Origin: Eubacteriales bacterium
GTDB taxonomy: Bacteria > Bacillota > Clostridia > Oscillospirales > Butyricicoccaceae
Direction: 5' to 3'
Assembly: GCA_030540435.1 (NCBI GenBank)
Contig: JAUNWG010000005.1
Location: forward strand, 1 to 62,521
Length of the DNA: 62,521 nt
Part shown: piece by piece, positions 17,898 through 27,012 of the stretch
How the letters are laid out: each line of letters opens with the position of its first letter
Position numbering within the stretch: position 1 is the first letter of the stretch
The notes under the pieces: generated by a model
Told to the model about the DNA's origin: nothing
The model's database searches: none
Seen by the model: the letters and a program-made list of their open reading frames with translations, nothing else
Position numbers and translations under genes: made by a program

Positions 17898-19535
17898 TCA
17901 ACCCTGATTTTCCTTTGCTACCAGATTTTCCACACTGTACATCTGGCGGAGCTTCGGTTTTTCGATCTTGCCGGTCGGATTGCGCGGGATATCTGCAAAG
18001 ATAATATTTACCGGACGCTTATAGCGCGGCAGCTTCATGCAGAATTCGCGTATTTCCTGCTCCGTGCAAGTAAAGCCCTCCTTGATCTCAATGATGGCTG
18101 CGGTGATCTCGCCGAGACGCTGATCCGGCATACCGATTACGGCAACATCCTTGATGGACGGATATGCCCGCAGGAAGTCCTCGATCTGCACCGGATAGAT
18201 ATTTTCACCGCCGCTGATAATGACATCCTTTTTGCGGTCAACGAGGAAATAGAAGCCATCCTCGTCCTGCATCGCCATATCGCCGGTAAACAGCCAGCCG
18301 TCCTTCAGCACTTCCTCCGTTGCCTCCGGATTGCGGTAATAGCAGGTCATGACGCCGGGACCTTTGACACACAGCTCACCGACTTTACCCTGTTCTACCA
18401 CATTGCCATCCTCATCGACAATCTTTGCCTTCCAGCCGAAGCCAGGTACACCGATCGCACCGACCTTGTGGATATTTTCCACGCCCAGATGCACGCAGCC
18501 CGGACCGATGGATTCACTCAGGCCATAGTTGGTATCATACTGATGATCCGGGAAATATTCCTTCCAGCGGCGGATAAGGGACGGCGGGACCGGCTGTGCG
18601 CCGATGTGCATCAGGCGCCACTGATCCAGCGCATAATCCTCCTTTTTGATGTCGCCGCGGTCAAGCGCATCCAGAATATCCTGCGCCCACGGAACCAGCA
18701 GCCAGACAATGGAGCAATGCTCCTTGGAAACGGCTTCCATAATATATTTCGGCTTGGTACCCTTGAGCAGCACTGCCTTGCTGCCGGAAATCAGGCTGCC
18801 GAACCAATGCATCTTTGCGCCGGTATGGTACAGCGGCGGGATGCACAGAAATACATCATCCTTCTTCTGCCCATGATGTGCCTGCTCTACACGTGCGGAA
18901 TGCATCAGACTTTCATGATTATGTAGGATCGCCTTCGGGAATCCAGTCGTACCGGAGGAGAAATAGATCGCTGCATCATCATTGTCGCGGATATCAATGA
19001 GCGGCGCCTGGCTCGAGCAGTCCGCTACCAGCGAGCGGTAATCCTCTGCAAATGTCGGGCACCCGCCATCCCCAACATAGAACAACAGACGGTTGCGCGC
19101 CAGCTCATCTGCAATCGGCTCCATTCGTCCGATGAAGTTGCTGCCGAATACAATCACATTGACCTCTGCCAGTTCGGCGCAATATTTGATCTCATCCGTG
19201 TCATAACGGAAATTAAACGGCACAGCCAGCGCGCCGGTCTTTAATGTACCAAAGTAAATTGGCAGCCATTCCAGACAATTCATCAGCAGAATGGCAACCT
19301 TGTCACCCTTCTTAATGCCGCGGCTGAGCAGCAGGTTTGCAAACCGGTTTGCTTTTTCATCAAAGACACGCCATGTGATCTCGCGGCGGTAGCTGGTCGC
19401 CGGTGTCGGCTCCATCAGATCATATTCCTTCCATGTAACGCGGCGAATCTCTTTAATCTCAGGATTCAATTCAACAAGCGCAATATCGTCACCATACAGC
19501 TTGCTGTTTTTTTCCAGTAAATCAGTAATTGGCAT
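17898..19535 (-). CDS. AMP-dependent acyl-CoA synthetase
   Basis: A 545-residue class I adenylate-forming enzyme: YFSSGTTGFPKA (P-loop-like A3 motif, near residue 185), YGLSESIG (A5, near 330), FTGDMAM (A7), a DRKKDVIISGGENIYP hinge, and a C-terminal lysine in NPTGKIEKP. It activates a carboxylic acid to its CoA ester; the chain type cannot be read from sequence, though medium/long-chain or aryl acids are typical. It has its own promoter and terminator. Its nearness to iorAB-paaK and the shared upstream motif suggest a related acid. Confidence 0.9.
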   Translation of the reverse strand: MPITDLLEKNSKLYGDDIALVELNPEIKEIRRVTWKEYDLMEPTPATSYRREITWRVFDEKANRFANLLLSRGIKKGDKVAILLMNCLEWLPIYFGTLKTGALAVPFNFRYDTDEIKYCAELAEVNVIVFGSNFIGRMEPIADELARNRLLFYVGDGGCPTFAEDYRSLVADCSSQAPLIDIRDNDDAAIYFSSGTTGFPKAILHNHESLMHSARVEQAHHGQKKDDVFLCIPPLYHTGAKMHWFGSLISGSKAVLLKGTKPKYIMEAVSKEHCSIVWLLVPWAQDILDALDRGDIKKEDYALDQWRLMHIGAQPVPPSLIRRWKEYFPDHQYDTNYGLSESIGPGCVHLGVENIHKVGAIGVPGFGWKAKIVDEDGNVVEQGKVGELCVKGPGVMTCYYRNPEATEEVLKDGWLFTGDMAMQDEDGFYFLVDRKKDVIISGGENIYPVQIEDFLRAYPSIKDVAVIGMPDQRLGEITAAIIEIKEGFTCTEQEIREFCMKLPRYKRPVNIIFADIPRNPTGKIEKPKLRQMYSVENLVAKENQG

Positions 19536-19619
19536 TTGGAACTCTATCCTTCCCCTGTGTAAATACTTCTCTCATCTCGCGCTTCTTTTGTACTTTAAAG
19601 CGCAACTCTTTTACATATA

Positions 19620-19648
19620 AAAGTACCACAACAGTAACAAAAAGTCAA
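19620..19648 (-). promoter_or_regulatory. Promoter of the acyl-CoA synthetase gene
   Basis: TTGACT (19648-19643), 17 bases, TACTTT (19625-19620). The repeated AGTAC..AACAGTAA motif (19622-19637) overlaps the spacer and -10 box, a natural repressor position. Confidence 0.5.
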
Positions 19649-19665
19649 ATGCTTTTCATCTATTC

Positions 19666-19694
19666 TTGCCCGTATGTCCATCTGGCAGTATAAT
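19666..19694 (+). promoter_or_regulatory. Promoter of rarA
   Basis: TTGCCC (19666-19671), a 17-base spacer and a perfect TATAAT (19689-19694), about 20 bases before the ribosome binding site. Confidence 0.7.
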
Positions 19695-19718
19695 AGAAAA
19701 GAACTGGAGGTGCATATA

Positions 19719-21041
19719 ATGGAACAACAGACACTTTTTGGCGGGAATGACACCCAGCCGCTGGCAGACCGGCTGCGTCCGCGCACGCTGGAGGAATTCG
19801 CCGGGCAAACCCATCTGCTGGGAGAGGGCAAGATATTGCGCCGCCTGATCGAAGCTGACCGCATCTCCTCCATGATCTTCTGGGGCCCTCCGGGTGTTGG
19901 CAAGACCACGCTTGCCCGCATTATTGCACGCCGCACACGGGCGAGCTTTATTGACTTCTCCGCCGTTACCAGCGGCATTAAGGAAATTCGTGCCGTCATG
20001 CAGCGGGCGGAGGACAATCGCCGGTTTGGCGACAAGACCATCGTCTTCGTCGACGAGATCCACCGCTTCAACAAGGCACAGCAGGATGCATTTCTTCCGT
20101 TTGTAGAAAAGGGCAGCATTATCCTCATCGGGGCGACAACCGAAAATCCATCCTTTGAGGTCAACAACGCATTGCTGTCCCGATGCAAGGTTTTCGTATT
20201 GCAGTCATTGAAAACTGAAGAACTCGTCTCCCTGCTCACCCGCGCCCTGCACGACCCGCGCGGCTTTGGCGGACAGACAGTCGATATCTCTGCCGATATG
20301 CTGGAACTGATCGCGGGTTTCGCCAACGGCGATGCGCGCACCGCACTGTCTACGCTGGAAATGGTCCTACTCAACAGCGATACCGACGGCAACAACATTA
20401 TCGTCAAAATGGAAACGCTGGAACAGTGTATTTCAAAAAAATCTCTGCTGTATGACAAGACCGGCGAGGAACACTACAACCTCATCTCCGCCCTGCACAA
20501 ATCCATGCGCAATTCCGATCCGGATGCCGCTGTCTATTGGCTGGCACGTATGCTGGAAGCCGGTGAAGACCCGTTATATGTCGCACGCCGCGTCACACGC
20601 TTTGCCAGCGAGGATGTTGGCCTTGCCGACCCACGTGCGCTGGAGATCGCAGTCGCCGCCTATCAGTCATGCCACTTTATCGGTATGCCGGAGTGCTCGG
20701 TGCACTTGACACAGGCGGTCGTTTATCTGTCAATGGCGCCCAAATCCAATGCGCTTTATATGGCATACGAACATGCAAAAAAGGATGCGCTGACACAGCT
20801 GGCAGACCCGGTCCCGCTGGTCATCCGCAATGCGCCGACACGTCTGATGAAAGAGCTGCACTATGGCGAGGGATATCAATATGCGCACGACACGCAGGAC
20901 AAGCTGACCGATATGCAATGCCTGCCGGATTCGCTTTTGGGAAAGGAATACTACCAGCCGACCACGCAGGGTATAGAAGCAAAATACAAAGCCCGGCTGG
21001 AGCAGATCAAGGACTGGAAACGCCGAAACGGGGCGAAATAA
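19719..21041 (+). CDS. rarA: Replication-associated recombination protein RarA (MgsA)
   Basis: A 440-residue AAA+ ATPase that acts at stalled replication forks. Visible are the Walker A motif GPPGVGKTT (about residues 56-64), Walker B VFVDEIHRFN, sensor 1 GATTENPSF and the C-terminal MgsA domain (PKSNALYMAYEHAKKDA, GYQYAHDTQ). The start at 19719 follows GGAGG; an upstream in-frame codon at 19674 overlaps the promoter. It is monocistronic. Confidence 0.96.
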   Translation: MEQQTLFGGNDTQPLADRLRPRTLEEFAGQTHLLGEGKILRRLIEADRISSMIFWGPPGVGKTTLARIIARRTRASFIDFSAVTSGIKEIRAVMQRAEDNRRFGDKTIVFVDEIHRFNKAQQDAFLPFVEKGSIILIGATTENPSFEVNNALLSRCKVFVLQSLKTEELVSLLTRALHDPRGFGGQTVDISADMLELIAGFANGDARTALSTLEMVLLNSDTDGNNIIVKMETLEQCISKKSLLYDKTGEEHYNLISALHKSMRNSDPDAAVYWLARMLEAGEDPLYVARRVTRFASEDVGLADPRALEIAVAAYQSCHFIGMPECSVHLTQAVVYLSMAPKSNALYMAYEHAKKDALTQLADPVPLVIRNAPTRLMKELHYGEGYQYAHDTQDKLTDMQCLPDSLLGKEYYQPTTQGIEAKYKARLEQIKDWKRRNGAK

Positions 21042-21047
21042 ACAGCG

Positions 21048-21080
21048 AACCCACCAGCTATACCAGCCGGTGGGTTTCTT
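21048..21080 (+). terminator. Terminator of rarA
   Basis: AACCCACC (21048-21055) pairs with GGTGGGTT (21069-21076), followed by TCTT. Confidence 0.65.
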
Positions 21081-21089
21081 CCTATGTAA

Positions 21090-22271
21090 TTACTCGATCT
21101 CTTTGCCCGCTTCCACATGGTCGGTGTTTTCCACGTCAGGTATAGGCTCATTTCCCAGCTGGAGCACATATTCCACCAGCCGTTCCGACGCATCGGGATG
21201 CCCGATGGCACGGATGGTCTCATGCACGGTTTGCAGCCGCACGGGGTTGTGGAACAGATGATACAAGGCATCATCCAACGGGAAGGTCTTGGTTACCAGC
21301 AGCGCCATGCCGTTATTGAGCAGGAACTCAACATTTCGTTCCTCCTGCCCGGGGATTGGGTTGACCAAAATCATCGGCAGGCCCTTTGCGATGGATTCGG
21401 ATACCGTGAGTCCCCCCGGCTTGGTGATGATACAGTCAGCTGCGCTCATGAGCACCTCTACATTGTCCACGAAGCCCATGACATCAATACGGCAACTGCC
21501 GTCATAACCGTCCCGAAAACCGCACAAACGATGATACGCGCGTTTGTTATTCCCGCAGACGGCAAGTATCTGGAAATCCATACCGATCTCTGTCACCTGC
21601 TTCACGATTTTCTGGCTGTTGCCATAGCCCATACTGCCGCTCATGACGAGCACGGTATGCCGCTGTGGATCAAGCCCCAGCTGTGCACAGGCATCCTCGC
21701 GGGAAATATACTTGTTAAACTTTGGATGGATCGGGATACCAAACGGCAGGATGCGTTCCTCCGGGATGCCGCGCTTGACCGCGGTATGGGTAATCAGTTC
21801 GCTTGCCGTTACCAGGCCCTCCATATAGAGCACATCCTCCCAATATGGATGAATACAGTAATCCGTCGCAATGCCGAGGCATGGCGCAGATACCATATTA
21901 CGCTGTTTCATCTTGCTGACCAAATGTGCCGCAAGGACATGGGTACAAACGATGGCATCCGGCTCAAAATTATCCACAAGGCGTTCAAATTTAAATGCGC
22001 CAAGGGTATTCACAATTTTTACAATATTCATTTTATCGAGTTTTTCCCGATTTTTTGTTGTCTTATCATAAAACAGCCGATACAGCTCAGGCGTATATTT
22101 AGAAGAAAGCAGATAGCCCTGTGACAGTGCTTTCTGAATCATCTTGCTAATATATTCATATACATCCACGATTTCCGTTTCTGCGCCCTTTTGTGCAAAC
22201 AGATCAGCCAACGCCTTTGCCGTGGCGTGATGCCCATAGCCTGCTGTAACGGTCAGAAGTAGGATTCTCAT
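21090..22271 (-). CDS. Diacylglycerol glycosyltransferase-like protein (MGDG synthase/UgtP family)
   Basis: A 393-residue GT28-type glycosyltransferase. The N-terminal MGDG-synthase domain opens with LLLTVTAGYGHHATAKALAD; the C-terminal donor-binding half has VMSGSMGYGNSQKI and the nucleotide-sugar motif DCIITKPGGLTVSESIAKGLP. Relatives (UgtP/YpfP) transfer glucose or galactose to diacylglycerol at the inner membrane face, giving glycolipids and lipoteichoic acid anchors; others are MurG-like. Sugar and lipid specificity cannot be read here. It has its own near-consensus promoter. Confidence 0.88.
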   Translation of the reverse strand: MRILLLTVTAGYGHHATAKALADLFAQKGAETEIVDVYEYISKMIQKALSQGYLLSSKYTPELYRLFYDKTTKNREKLDKMNIVKIVNTLGAFKFERLVDNFEPDAIVCTHVLAAHLVSKMKQRNMVSAPCLGIATDYCIHPYWEDVLYMEGLVTASELITHTAVKRGIPEERILPFGIPIHPKFNKYISREDACAQLGLDPQRHTVLVMSGSMGYGNSQKIVKQVTEIGMDFQILAVCGNNKRAYHRLCGFRDGYDGSCRIDVMGFVDNVEVLMSAADCIITKPGGLTVSESIAKGLPMILVNPIPGQEERNVEFLLNNGMALLVTKTFPLDDALYHLFHNPVRLQTVHETIRAIGHPDASERLVEYVLQLGNEPIPDVENTDHVEAGKEIE

Positions 22272-22295
22272 TACTTCACACTCCCTGTCCGTTCT

Positions 22296-22324
22296 ATTGT
22301 ACTCTATTCTTCATGGAAGTGCAA
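22296..22324 (-). promoter_or_regulatory. Promoter of the glycosyltransferase gene
   Basis: TTGCAC (22324-22319), 17 bases, TACAAT (22301-22296). It overlaps the region just after the spoVG stop codon. Confidence 0.65.
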
Positions 22325-22343
22325 ACAATATCTGCCGCAAAAT

Positions 22344-22619
22344 TCAGCTTTCTGCGCACAAATGGGAAATCACGCTGCGATATTCATTCAAAACGGTCTG
22401 TTCGAGCTTTTCACGCATTGGTGAGCCGACCGGATGCACAATATCCCGATAATGCCCATCCGGCATACGACGGGACGGCATGGCAAGAAACAGGCGGTCC
22501 GGTCCATCGATCACCTTGATATCATGTACTGCAAACGTGCGGTCAAAAGTCACAGAAACCAACGCCCGCAATCTGCCCTCTGTATTCAAATGCCGGAATT
22601 GAATGTCAGTAATTTCCAT
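22344..22619 (-). CDS. spoVG: Septation regulator SpoVG
   Basis: A 91-residue protein matching SpoVG: MEITDIQFRHL start, ALVSVTFDRTFAVHDIKVIDG, and the diagnostic FLAMPSRRMPDGHYRDIVHP, then a C-terminal helix. SpoVG is a small nucleic-acid-binding regulator that affects septation, capsule and virulence genes. GGGAG lies just upstream of the ATG. It is divergent from murC, as a cell-wall gene pair. Confidence 0.95.
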   Translation of the reverse strand: MEITDIQFRHLNTEGRLRALVSVTFDRTFAVHDIKVIDGPDRLFLAMPSRRMPDGHYRDIVHPVGSPMREKLEQTVLNEYRSVISHLCAES

Positions 22620-22677
22620 ACATATACTCCCTTTTACACTTTTACCGTATTGTAACCATTTTTCTTTCCAGAAACTA

Positions 22678-22706
22678 TTTATATTCTCCCCGTTTTGTCA
22701 TATAAT
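22678..22706 (+). promoter_or_regulatory. Promoter of murC
   Basis: TTTATA (22678-22683), 17 bases, perfect TATAAT (22701-22706); the ribosome binding site AGGAGG is at 22761-22766. Confidence 0.65.
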
Positions 22707-22773
22707 ATACGTGGCTTTAACGTTTCGGGCGGCACAAGCCGTTCATTTTTTTGATAGTATAGGAGGCATTTTC

Positions 22774-24147
22774 ATGTCCGACTTTTCCCTACAGTCCTAT
22801 GTGGCTGAAAAAAAATCCATCCATTTGGTTGGTATCGGCGGCGTATCTATGTCCGCATTGGCGGAGCTGCTGCTGCATCTCGGTGCGAAAATTACCGGTT
22901 CTGACCGTGCACAGTCTGCTGTCACGGACAAGCTGACTGCACTGGGCATTCAGATTACATATGCACATCTGCCGGAAAATGTAGAAGGTGCAGATCTGGT
23001 TATCCGTACGGCTGCGGTACATGACGAAAACCCGGAAATCGCACGTGCACATGAGCTGAATATTCCAGTCATTGAACGTGCACAGGCATGGGGCTCGATC
23101 ATGCTGGCATATAAAAATGCGGTATGTGTGGCCGGTACACATGGCAAGACAACAACTACCTCAATGCTGACTTTGATCGGAATGCAGTGCGGCATCGACC
23201 CGACGGTTATGGTCGGCAGCAATCTGCCTGCCATCGGCGGCACACTGCGCATTGGCGCGCACGACTGCTTTATAGCAGAATCGTGTGAATACACCAATTC
23301 TTTTCTCAGCTTCCATCCGACGGTTGCGGTGATTTTAAATGTGGATGCAGATCATCTCGATTTCTTCAAGGATATTGATGATATCATCCATTCGTTCCAT
23401 GAATTTTGTAAGCTCGTACCGGAAACCGGCGCATTGGTCGTCAATCACGATTCTGAAAATGCATTAAAGGCAATCGAAGGCATTGACCGCAAATATATCA
23501 CCTTTGGTTCGACAGCCGAAGCGGACGTTTACCCGGAAAATGTCACAGACCGTGACGGCTATTACAGCTTTGACGTCTTGTATCAGGGTGAACAATATAC
23601 CCATGTTGATCTGTCCGTACCGGGATATCACAATATGCTGAATGCATTGGCATCCTGCGGCGTATGTATTTTCCTTGGGCTGGATGCTGCATCGGCCGCA
23701 GAGGGCTTAGCGCAGTTTACCGGTTCCTCCCGTCGCTTCCAGACGACCGGACATATGCCAAATGGTGCAATGGTGATCGACGATTATGCACATCATCCGA
23801 CAGAAATGGCAGCAACACTGCGCACAGCACGTGAAATGGATTACGACAGGATCATCTGTGTATTCCAGCCACACACTTATTCGCGCACAAAGGCATTGCT
23901 GTCGGAATTTATCGAAGCATTAAAATTATGTGATAAAGCGATATTGGCTGATATTTATGCAGCGCGGGAACGCAACACCTATGGCATCAGCTCAAAGGAC
24001 ATTGCGGATGCCATCGACGGCGCGGAATATTATACTTCCTTTGATGAAATCGAAGCTCGACTAAAAGAAATTGCACAGCCGCGTGATTTGATTATCACGA
24101 TGGGCGCAGGCAATGTGAATGAGATCGGGCCGAAACTGTGTAAGTAA
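22774..24147 (+). CDS. murC: UDP-N-acetylmuramate--L-alanine ligase
   Basis: A 457-residue Mur ligase, normal length. The N-terminal UDP-binding domain has IHLVGIGGVSMSALAEL; the ATP-binding P-loop is AGTHGKTTTTSM (about residues 117-128); the central domain has NVDADHLDFF and the C-terminal domain DDYAHHPTEM and FQPHTYSRT. It adds the first alanine to the peptidoglycan stem in the cytoplasm. ATG 22774 follows AGGAGG by seven bases; a longer frame from 22603 crosses the promoter. Confidence 0.97.
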   Translation: MSDFSLQSYVAEKKSIHLVGIGGVSMSALAELLLHLGAKITGSDRAQSAVTDKLTALGIQITYAHLPENVEGADLVIRTAAVHDENPEIARAHELNIPVIERAQAWGSIMLAYKNAVCVAGTHGKTTTTSMLTLIGMQCGIDPTVMVGSNLPAIGGTLRIGAHDCFIAESCEYTNSFLSFHPTVAVILNVDADHLDFFKDIDDIIHSFHEFCKLVPETGALVVNHDSENALKAIEGIDRKYITFGSTAEADVYPENVTDRDGYYSFDVLYQGEQYTHVDLSVPGYHNMLNALASCGVCIFLGLDAASAAEGLAQFTGSSRRFQTTGHMPNGAMVIDDYAHHPTEMAATLRTAREMDYDRIICVFQPHTYSRTKALLSEFIEALKLCDKAILADIYAARERNTYGISSKDIADAIDGAEYYTSFDEIEARLKEIAQPRDLIITMGAGNVNEIGPKLCK

Positions 24148-24161
24148 AAAAAGCAAAGCAA

Positions 24162-24187
24162 AAACCCCTTCCGCGTGGAAGGGGTTT
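24162..24187. terminator. Shared terminator of murC (+) and the small RNA (-)
   Basis: AAACCCCTTCC (24162-24172) pairs with GGAAGGGGTTT (24177-24187) around GCGT. The minus strand continues with TTTTTGC, giving the stronger terminator in that direction. Confidence 0.75.
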
Positions 24188-24223
24188 CAGATTTACCTGA
24201 ATAACAATGACAAAAAGAAGTAA
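24185..24223 (+). pseudogene. C-terminal relic of a holin-like type I toxin
   Basis: In frame the bases read FQIYLNNNDKKK then TAA. A hydrophobic stretch followed by a basic NNDKKK tail is typical of the C terminus of small Firmicutes holin-like toxins (Hol_Tox type). The frame has no start and runs back into the murC terminator, so the N-terminal membrane helix is gone. The following inverted repeat and antisense promoter match the expected 3' region. Short, so only moderate confidence. Confidence 0.4.
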
Positions 24224-24307
24224 CCGCCTAGGACTGGTAATCAGAGGCGGTTATTCTTTTATAACCATTTGAGGACGCAGTCACCGTAGTGTGCTTTTCC
24301 TGTTTTT

Positions 24308-24336
24308 ATAGTATCATGTTCAAGTAGAAATGTCAA
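24308..24336 (-). promoter_or_regulatory. Strong promoter of the small RNA
   Basis: Perfect TTGACA (24336-24331), exactly 17 bases, TACTAT (24313-24308) preceded by TG, giving an extended -10 element. Confidence 0.8.
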
Positions 24337-24343
24337 GCCAACC

Positions 24344-24376
24344 GCAAAAAATCCCCCCGCGAAAGCGGGGGGATTT
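24344..24376 (-). terminator. Terminator of the S-layer-like gene
   Basis: AAATCCCCCCGC and GCGGGGGGATTT flank a GAAA loop; on the minus strand the stem is followed by TTTTTTGC. Confidence 0.92.
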
Positions 24377-24423
24377 CCCATACATCTTACGATGTAAGTA
24401 TCATTTCAGTCGATACAATCTAA

Positions 24424-27012
24424 TTACTTAGTGTAGCGGGAGATGATAGAAGCAGCCTCTGCACGGGTCAGGGTGCCCTTCGGGTTCAGCTGGGACTTCT
24501 CGTTACCAGAGATGATACCCTTGGATACTGCCCACTGTACAGCGTCAGTTGCGTAGCCAGATACTGCGCTAGCGTCGGTGTACTTGCTCAGGTCAGCAGT
24601 GGTCTTCGGGGAACCAGCGTAACGGTACAGCATGCAAGCGAAGTCCTGACGGGTTACTACCTGAGACGGAGCATAAGTAGTATCGGTAATACCAGCGACT
24701 ACGCCCTTGTCCTTTGCCCAGGTAACAGCCTGTGCGTACCAAGCGTTTGCAGCTACATCCTTGAACGGATTAGCAGCGTTTGTTGTCGGAGAACCAGCCA
24801 TGTTCCAGATGATCTGTGCAACCTGGGAACGCTCTACCGTGCCCATCGGGTTGAACTTGTCCTCGCCAACGCCCTTCATCAGGCCCTTGTTCGCTACGTC
24901 GTAAACTGCGTCGTAGTACCAAGCGTTCTTGTCCTGTACATCTACGAAGTTGATCGGCTTCTGATTCGGATCGCTGTTCTCATCAGATACAGTTACCTTG
25001 CAAGATGCAGTGTAGCTGCCGAGTCTAGCAGTGATTGTTGCAGTACCAGTAGCCAGTGCAGTTACCTTGCCTTCGCCATCAACGGTTGCTACCTTCTCAT
25101 CGCTGGATGCCCATACAATATTATCATCGTAGCTGCCATTCGGCCAAGTAGAAAGGTCGGAATATACATCATCGCTGTTAACCAAGCCCAGAACATCCAG
25201 AGTATCTGTGTCCTTTGCCTTCATGCTCAGCAGGTTCTCATCAAACTTGATACCGTTCAGCTTAAGAGTCTTGCTCTCTTCCATAACGGTCATAGCTCTG
25301 GTAGCGCTCTTATTTCCAACCGTAGCAGTCAGGGTGAAACCGCCTGCCTTCTTTGTAATAAGAACATATCCATCTTCATTCTTAACGACCTCAGCCTTGC
25401 TGGTATCGTCAATGCTGTAAACTACCTTGTCAACTACAGAACTCGGAATTACCTTGGTCGTTACAACACTATCCAGCATGTAATTTCTATTAGCAGTAAC
25501 CTGTGCAGCCTGGAACAGCTCTACGGTACGAACGATAGAAGTATCAGCCTCTTCTACATTCAGTGTAAAGTTAATTGCCTTAGTGAACGGAGCAACACGA
25601 TTGTCTGCATTGGTAATAGTAACCGGAAGCGTTACAGTGTACTGGCCAACCGGTACATCAACGTTAACACCGACATACAGTCTCTTGCTGTCCTTGCTAA
25701 CCGGACGAACAACAACACCATCAAATGCCCACTGCTGGTCATTTACGCCATTGATAACTGCCTTGCCGACTGTTACAGTTGCATCGCCGTCCTTGTCAAA
25801 TACCAAGTCATTTCTTGCAGCGGTGTCAGAAATCATTCCTTCAAGATCAGTAGCTTCATACAGCTGACCCTGACGCAGTGTCATTTCTGTCTTGTTCAGC
25901 GTAACATCAGAAACAACGTTGCCAGAAGCCAGAACAGTCAGCTCAAATGTAACAGTCTTTGTCTGATTACCTACCTGAGCCTTTGCAGTAATCTGTGTAG
26001 TGCCTGCCTTCAAAGCCTTAACGGTTGCAGTCTCTCGTGCGCCCGGAGTTACTTCAGCTACATCCTTATTGCTGGACTCCCATGCAACCGCTGTGTCCGT
26101 ATCCATATTATTGAACTTAACATACAGGGACTTGGTATCGCCAACATACATAGCACCCTTATTGCTGATGCCGCCCTGGCCATTGATTACGTCGCCGATC
26201 TGAATGGAAGAACCATTAGGATCCATAACTGTAACCAGCGTAGTCAGTGTATGATTCTTGCCATCCTTATCTGCGTAAACACCAGTAACAGTTACAGTAT
26301 CAACAACAGAGGTTGCAACTGCCTTAACATTGCCACGCTGATCAACTTCTGCAATCTTGGTATCTGCAGACTTCCAAGAAATCTTCGGTATCTCTGTCAG
26401 GTTCTCAGTACCCCAGTCTACGTTGATCGGTCTTGCGTCGCCACCCTTGAGTACAGTGATTGCGGTATCATAAGTAACCTTAGAGGTATCAACATATACC
26501 TTCGGACCTACAGTAAGGGTGAATGCCTTTGTAGTATACTCTGCATCAGAACCTGTATTCTTCAGATAGCCGATGGTCAGAGTTGCAGTCTCCGTACCTA
26601 CAACAGCATTGCAAGTAGTCGGATTCAGCTGCAGTGTAAAGGTAGTCTTGCCAGTGCTGTCATTGTGAGATGCTGTGACACCATAAACCAGATTCTTCAC
26701 ATCATTCAGCTTGTAGGAAATAGAACCCTGAGATGTTGCCGGATAATCCTTAATATTGATTTCCGCTTCTACAGTTACAGTAGTTCTCCTATCAACGTTA
26801 GCACCTGCTACATAAGAAGTACCGCTAACATCAATAGCCTTTGCATCCAGGCCATTCCATTCTCCACCAGTGCCGTTAACATGTGTCCAGTTTGCGCTGG
26901 ACTGCTGCTCATCTGCCATGGTAGTGTCTGCGGCAAATGCGGTTACCGGTACGGTAGTAGCCATCATGCAACCTGCAAGCGCCAGACTCATGGCTGTTCT
27001 CTTCCATTTCAT
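24424..27012 (-). CDS. SLH-domain surface protein with bacterial Ig-like domains
   Basis: An 862-residue exported protein. Residues 1-27 are a signal peptide (MKWKRTAMSLALAGCMMATT, cleavage after AFA). The middle holds several BIG2-type Ig-like repeats, seen from phrases such as ISWKSADTKIAEVDQRGNV, AWESSNKDVAEVTPG and VWASSDEKVATVDGEGKV. The last 175 residues are three SLH domains (starting FVDVQDKNAWYYDAV, PFKDVAANAWYAQAV and YTDASAVSGYATDAV) that anchor to a pyruvylated wall polymer. ATG 27012 is preceded by GAAAGGAA. Its codon choice is as restricted as that of tuf, its promoter is good and its leader long, so it may be a major surface or S-layer protein. No enzymatic domain is seen. Confidence 0.92.
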   Translation of the reverse strand: MKWKRTAMSLALAGCMMATTVPVTAFAADTTMADEQQSSANWTHVNGTGGEWNGLDAKAIDVSGTSYVAGANVDRRTTVTVEAEINIKDYPATSQGSISYKLNDVKNLVYGVTASHNDSTGKTTFTLQLNPTTCNAVVGTETATLTIGYLKNTGSDAEYTTKAFTLTVGPKVYVDTSKVTYDTAITVLKGGDARPINVDWGTENLTEIPKISWKSADTKIAEVDQRGNVKAVATSVVDTVTVTGVYADKDGKNHTLTTLVTVMDPNGSSIQIGDVINGQGGISNKGAMYVGDTKSLYVKFNNMDTDTAVAWESSNKDVAEVTPGARETATVKALKAGTTQITAKAQVGNQTKTVTFELTVLASGNVVSDVTLNKTEMTLRQGQLYEATDLEGMISDTAARNDLVFDKDGDATVTVGKAVINGVNDQQWAFDGVVVRPVSKDSKRLYVGVNVDVPVGQYTVTLPVTITNADNRVAPFTKAINFTLNVEEADTSIVRTVELFQAAQVTANRNYMLDSVVTTKVIPSSVVDKVVYSIDDTSKAEVVKNEDGYVLITKKAGGFTLTATVGNKSATRAMTVMEESKTLKLNGIKFDENLLSMKAKDTDTLDVLGLVNSDDVYSDLSTWPNGSYDDNIVWASSDEKVATVDGEGKVTALATGTATITARLGSYTASCKVTVSDENSDPNQKPINFVDVQDKNAWYYDAVYDVANKGLMKGVGEDKFNPMGTVERSQVAQIIWNMAGSPTTNAANPFKDVAANAWYAQAVTWAKDKGVVAGITDTTYAPSQVVTRQDFACMLYRYAGSPKTTADLSKYTDASAVSGYATDAVQWAVSKGIISGNEKSQLNPKGTLTRAEAASIISRYTK

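Larger units (their letters stand above)
24160..24301 (-). ncRNA. Small antisense-type RNA, predicted about 140 nt
   Basis: A minus-strand unit with complete signals: promoter at 24308-24336, predicted 5' end near 24301, internal hairpin AACCGCC/GGCGGTT (24222-24252) and a terminator at 24160-24187. It runs antisense to the C-terminal relic of a small holin-like toxin frame, the layout of type I toxin-antitoxin loci with a RatA-like antisense RNA. No protein frame is supported. Its present target, if any, is unknown. Confidence 0.5.

Noticed and set aside
24222..24262. Independent rho-independent terminator AACCGCC/GGCGGTT followed by TTATTCTTTT
   Set aside because: It fits better as an internal hairpin of the antisense RNA and as the 3' end of the old toxin transcript, so it is described there.
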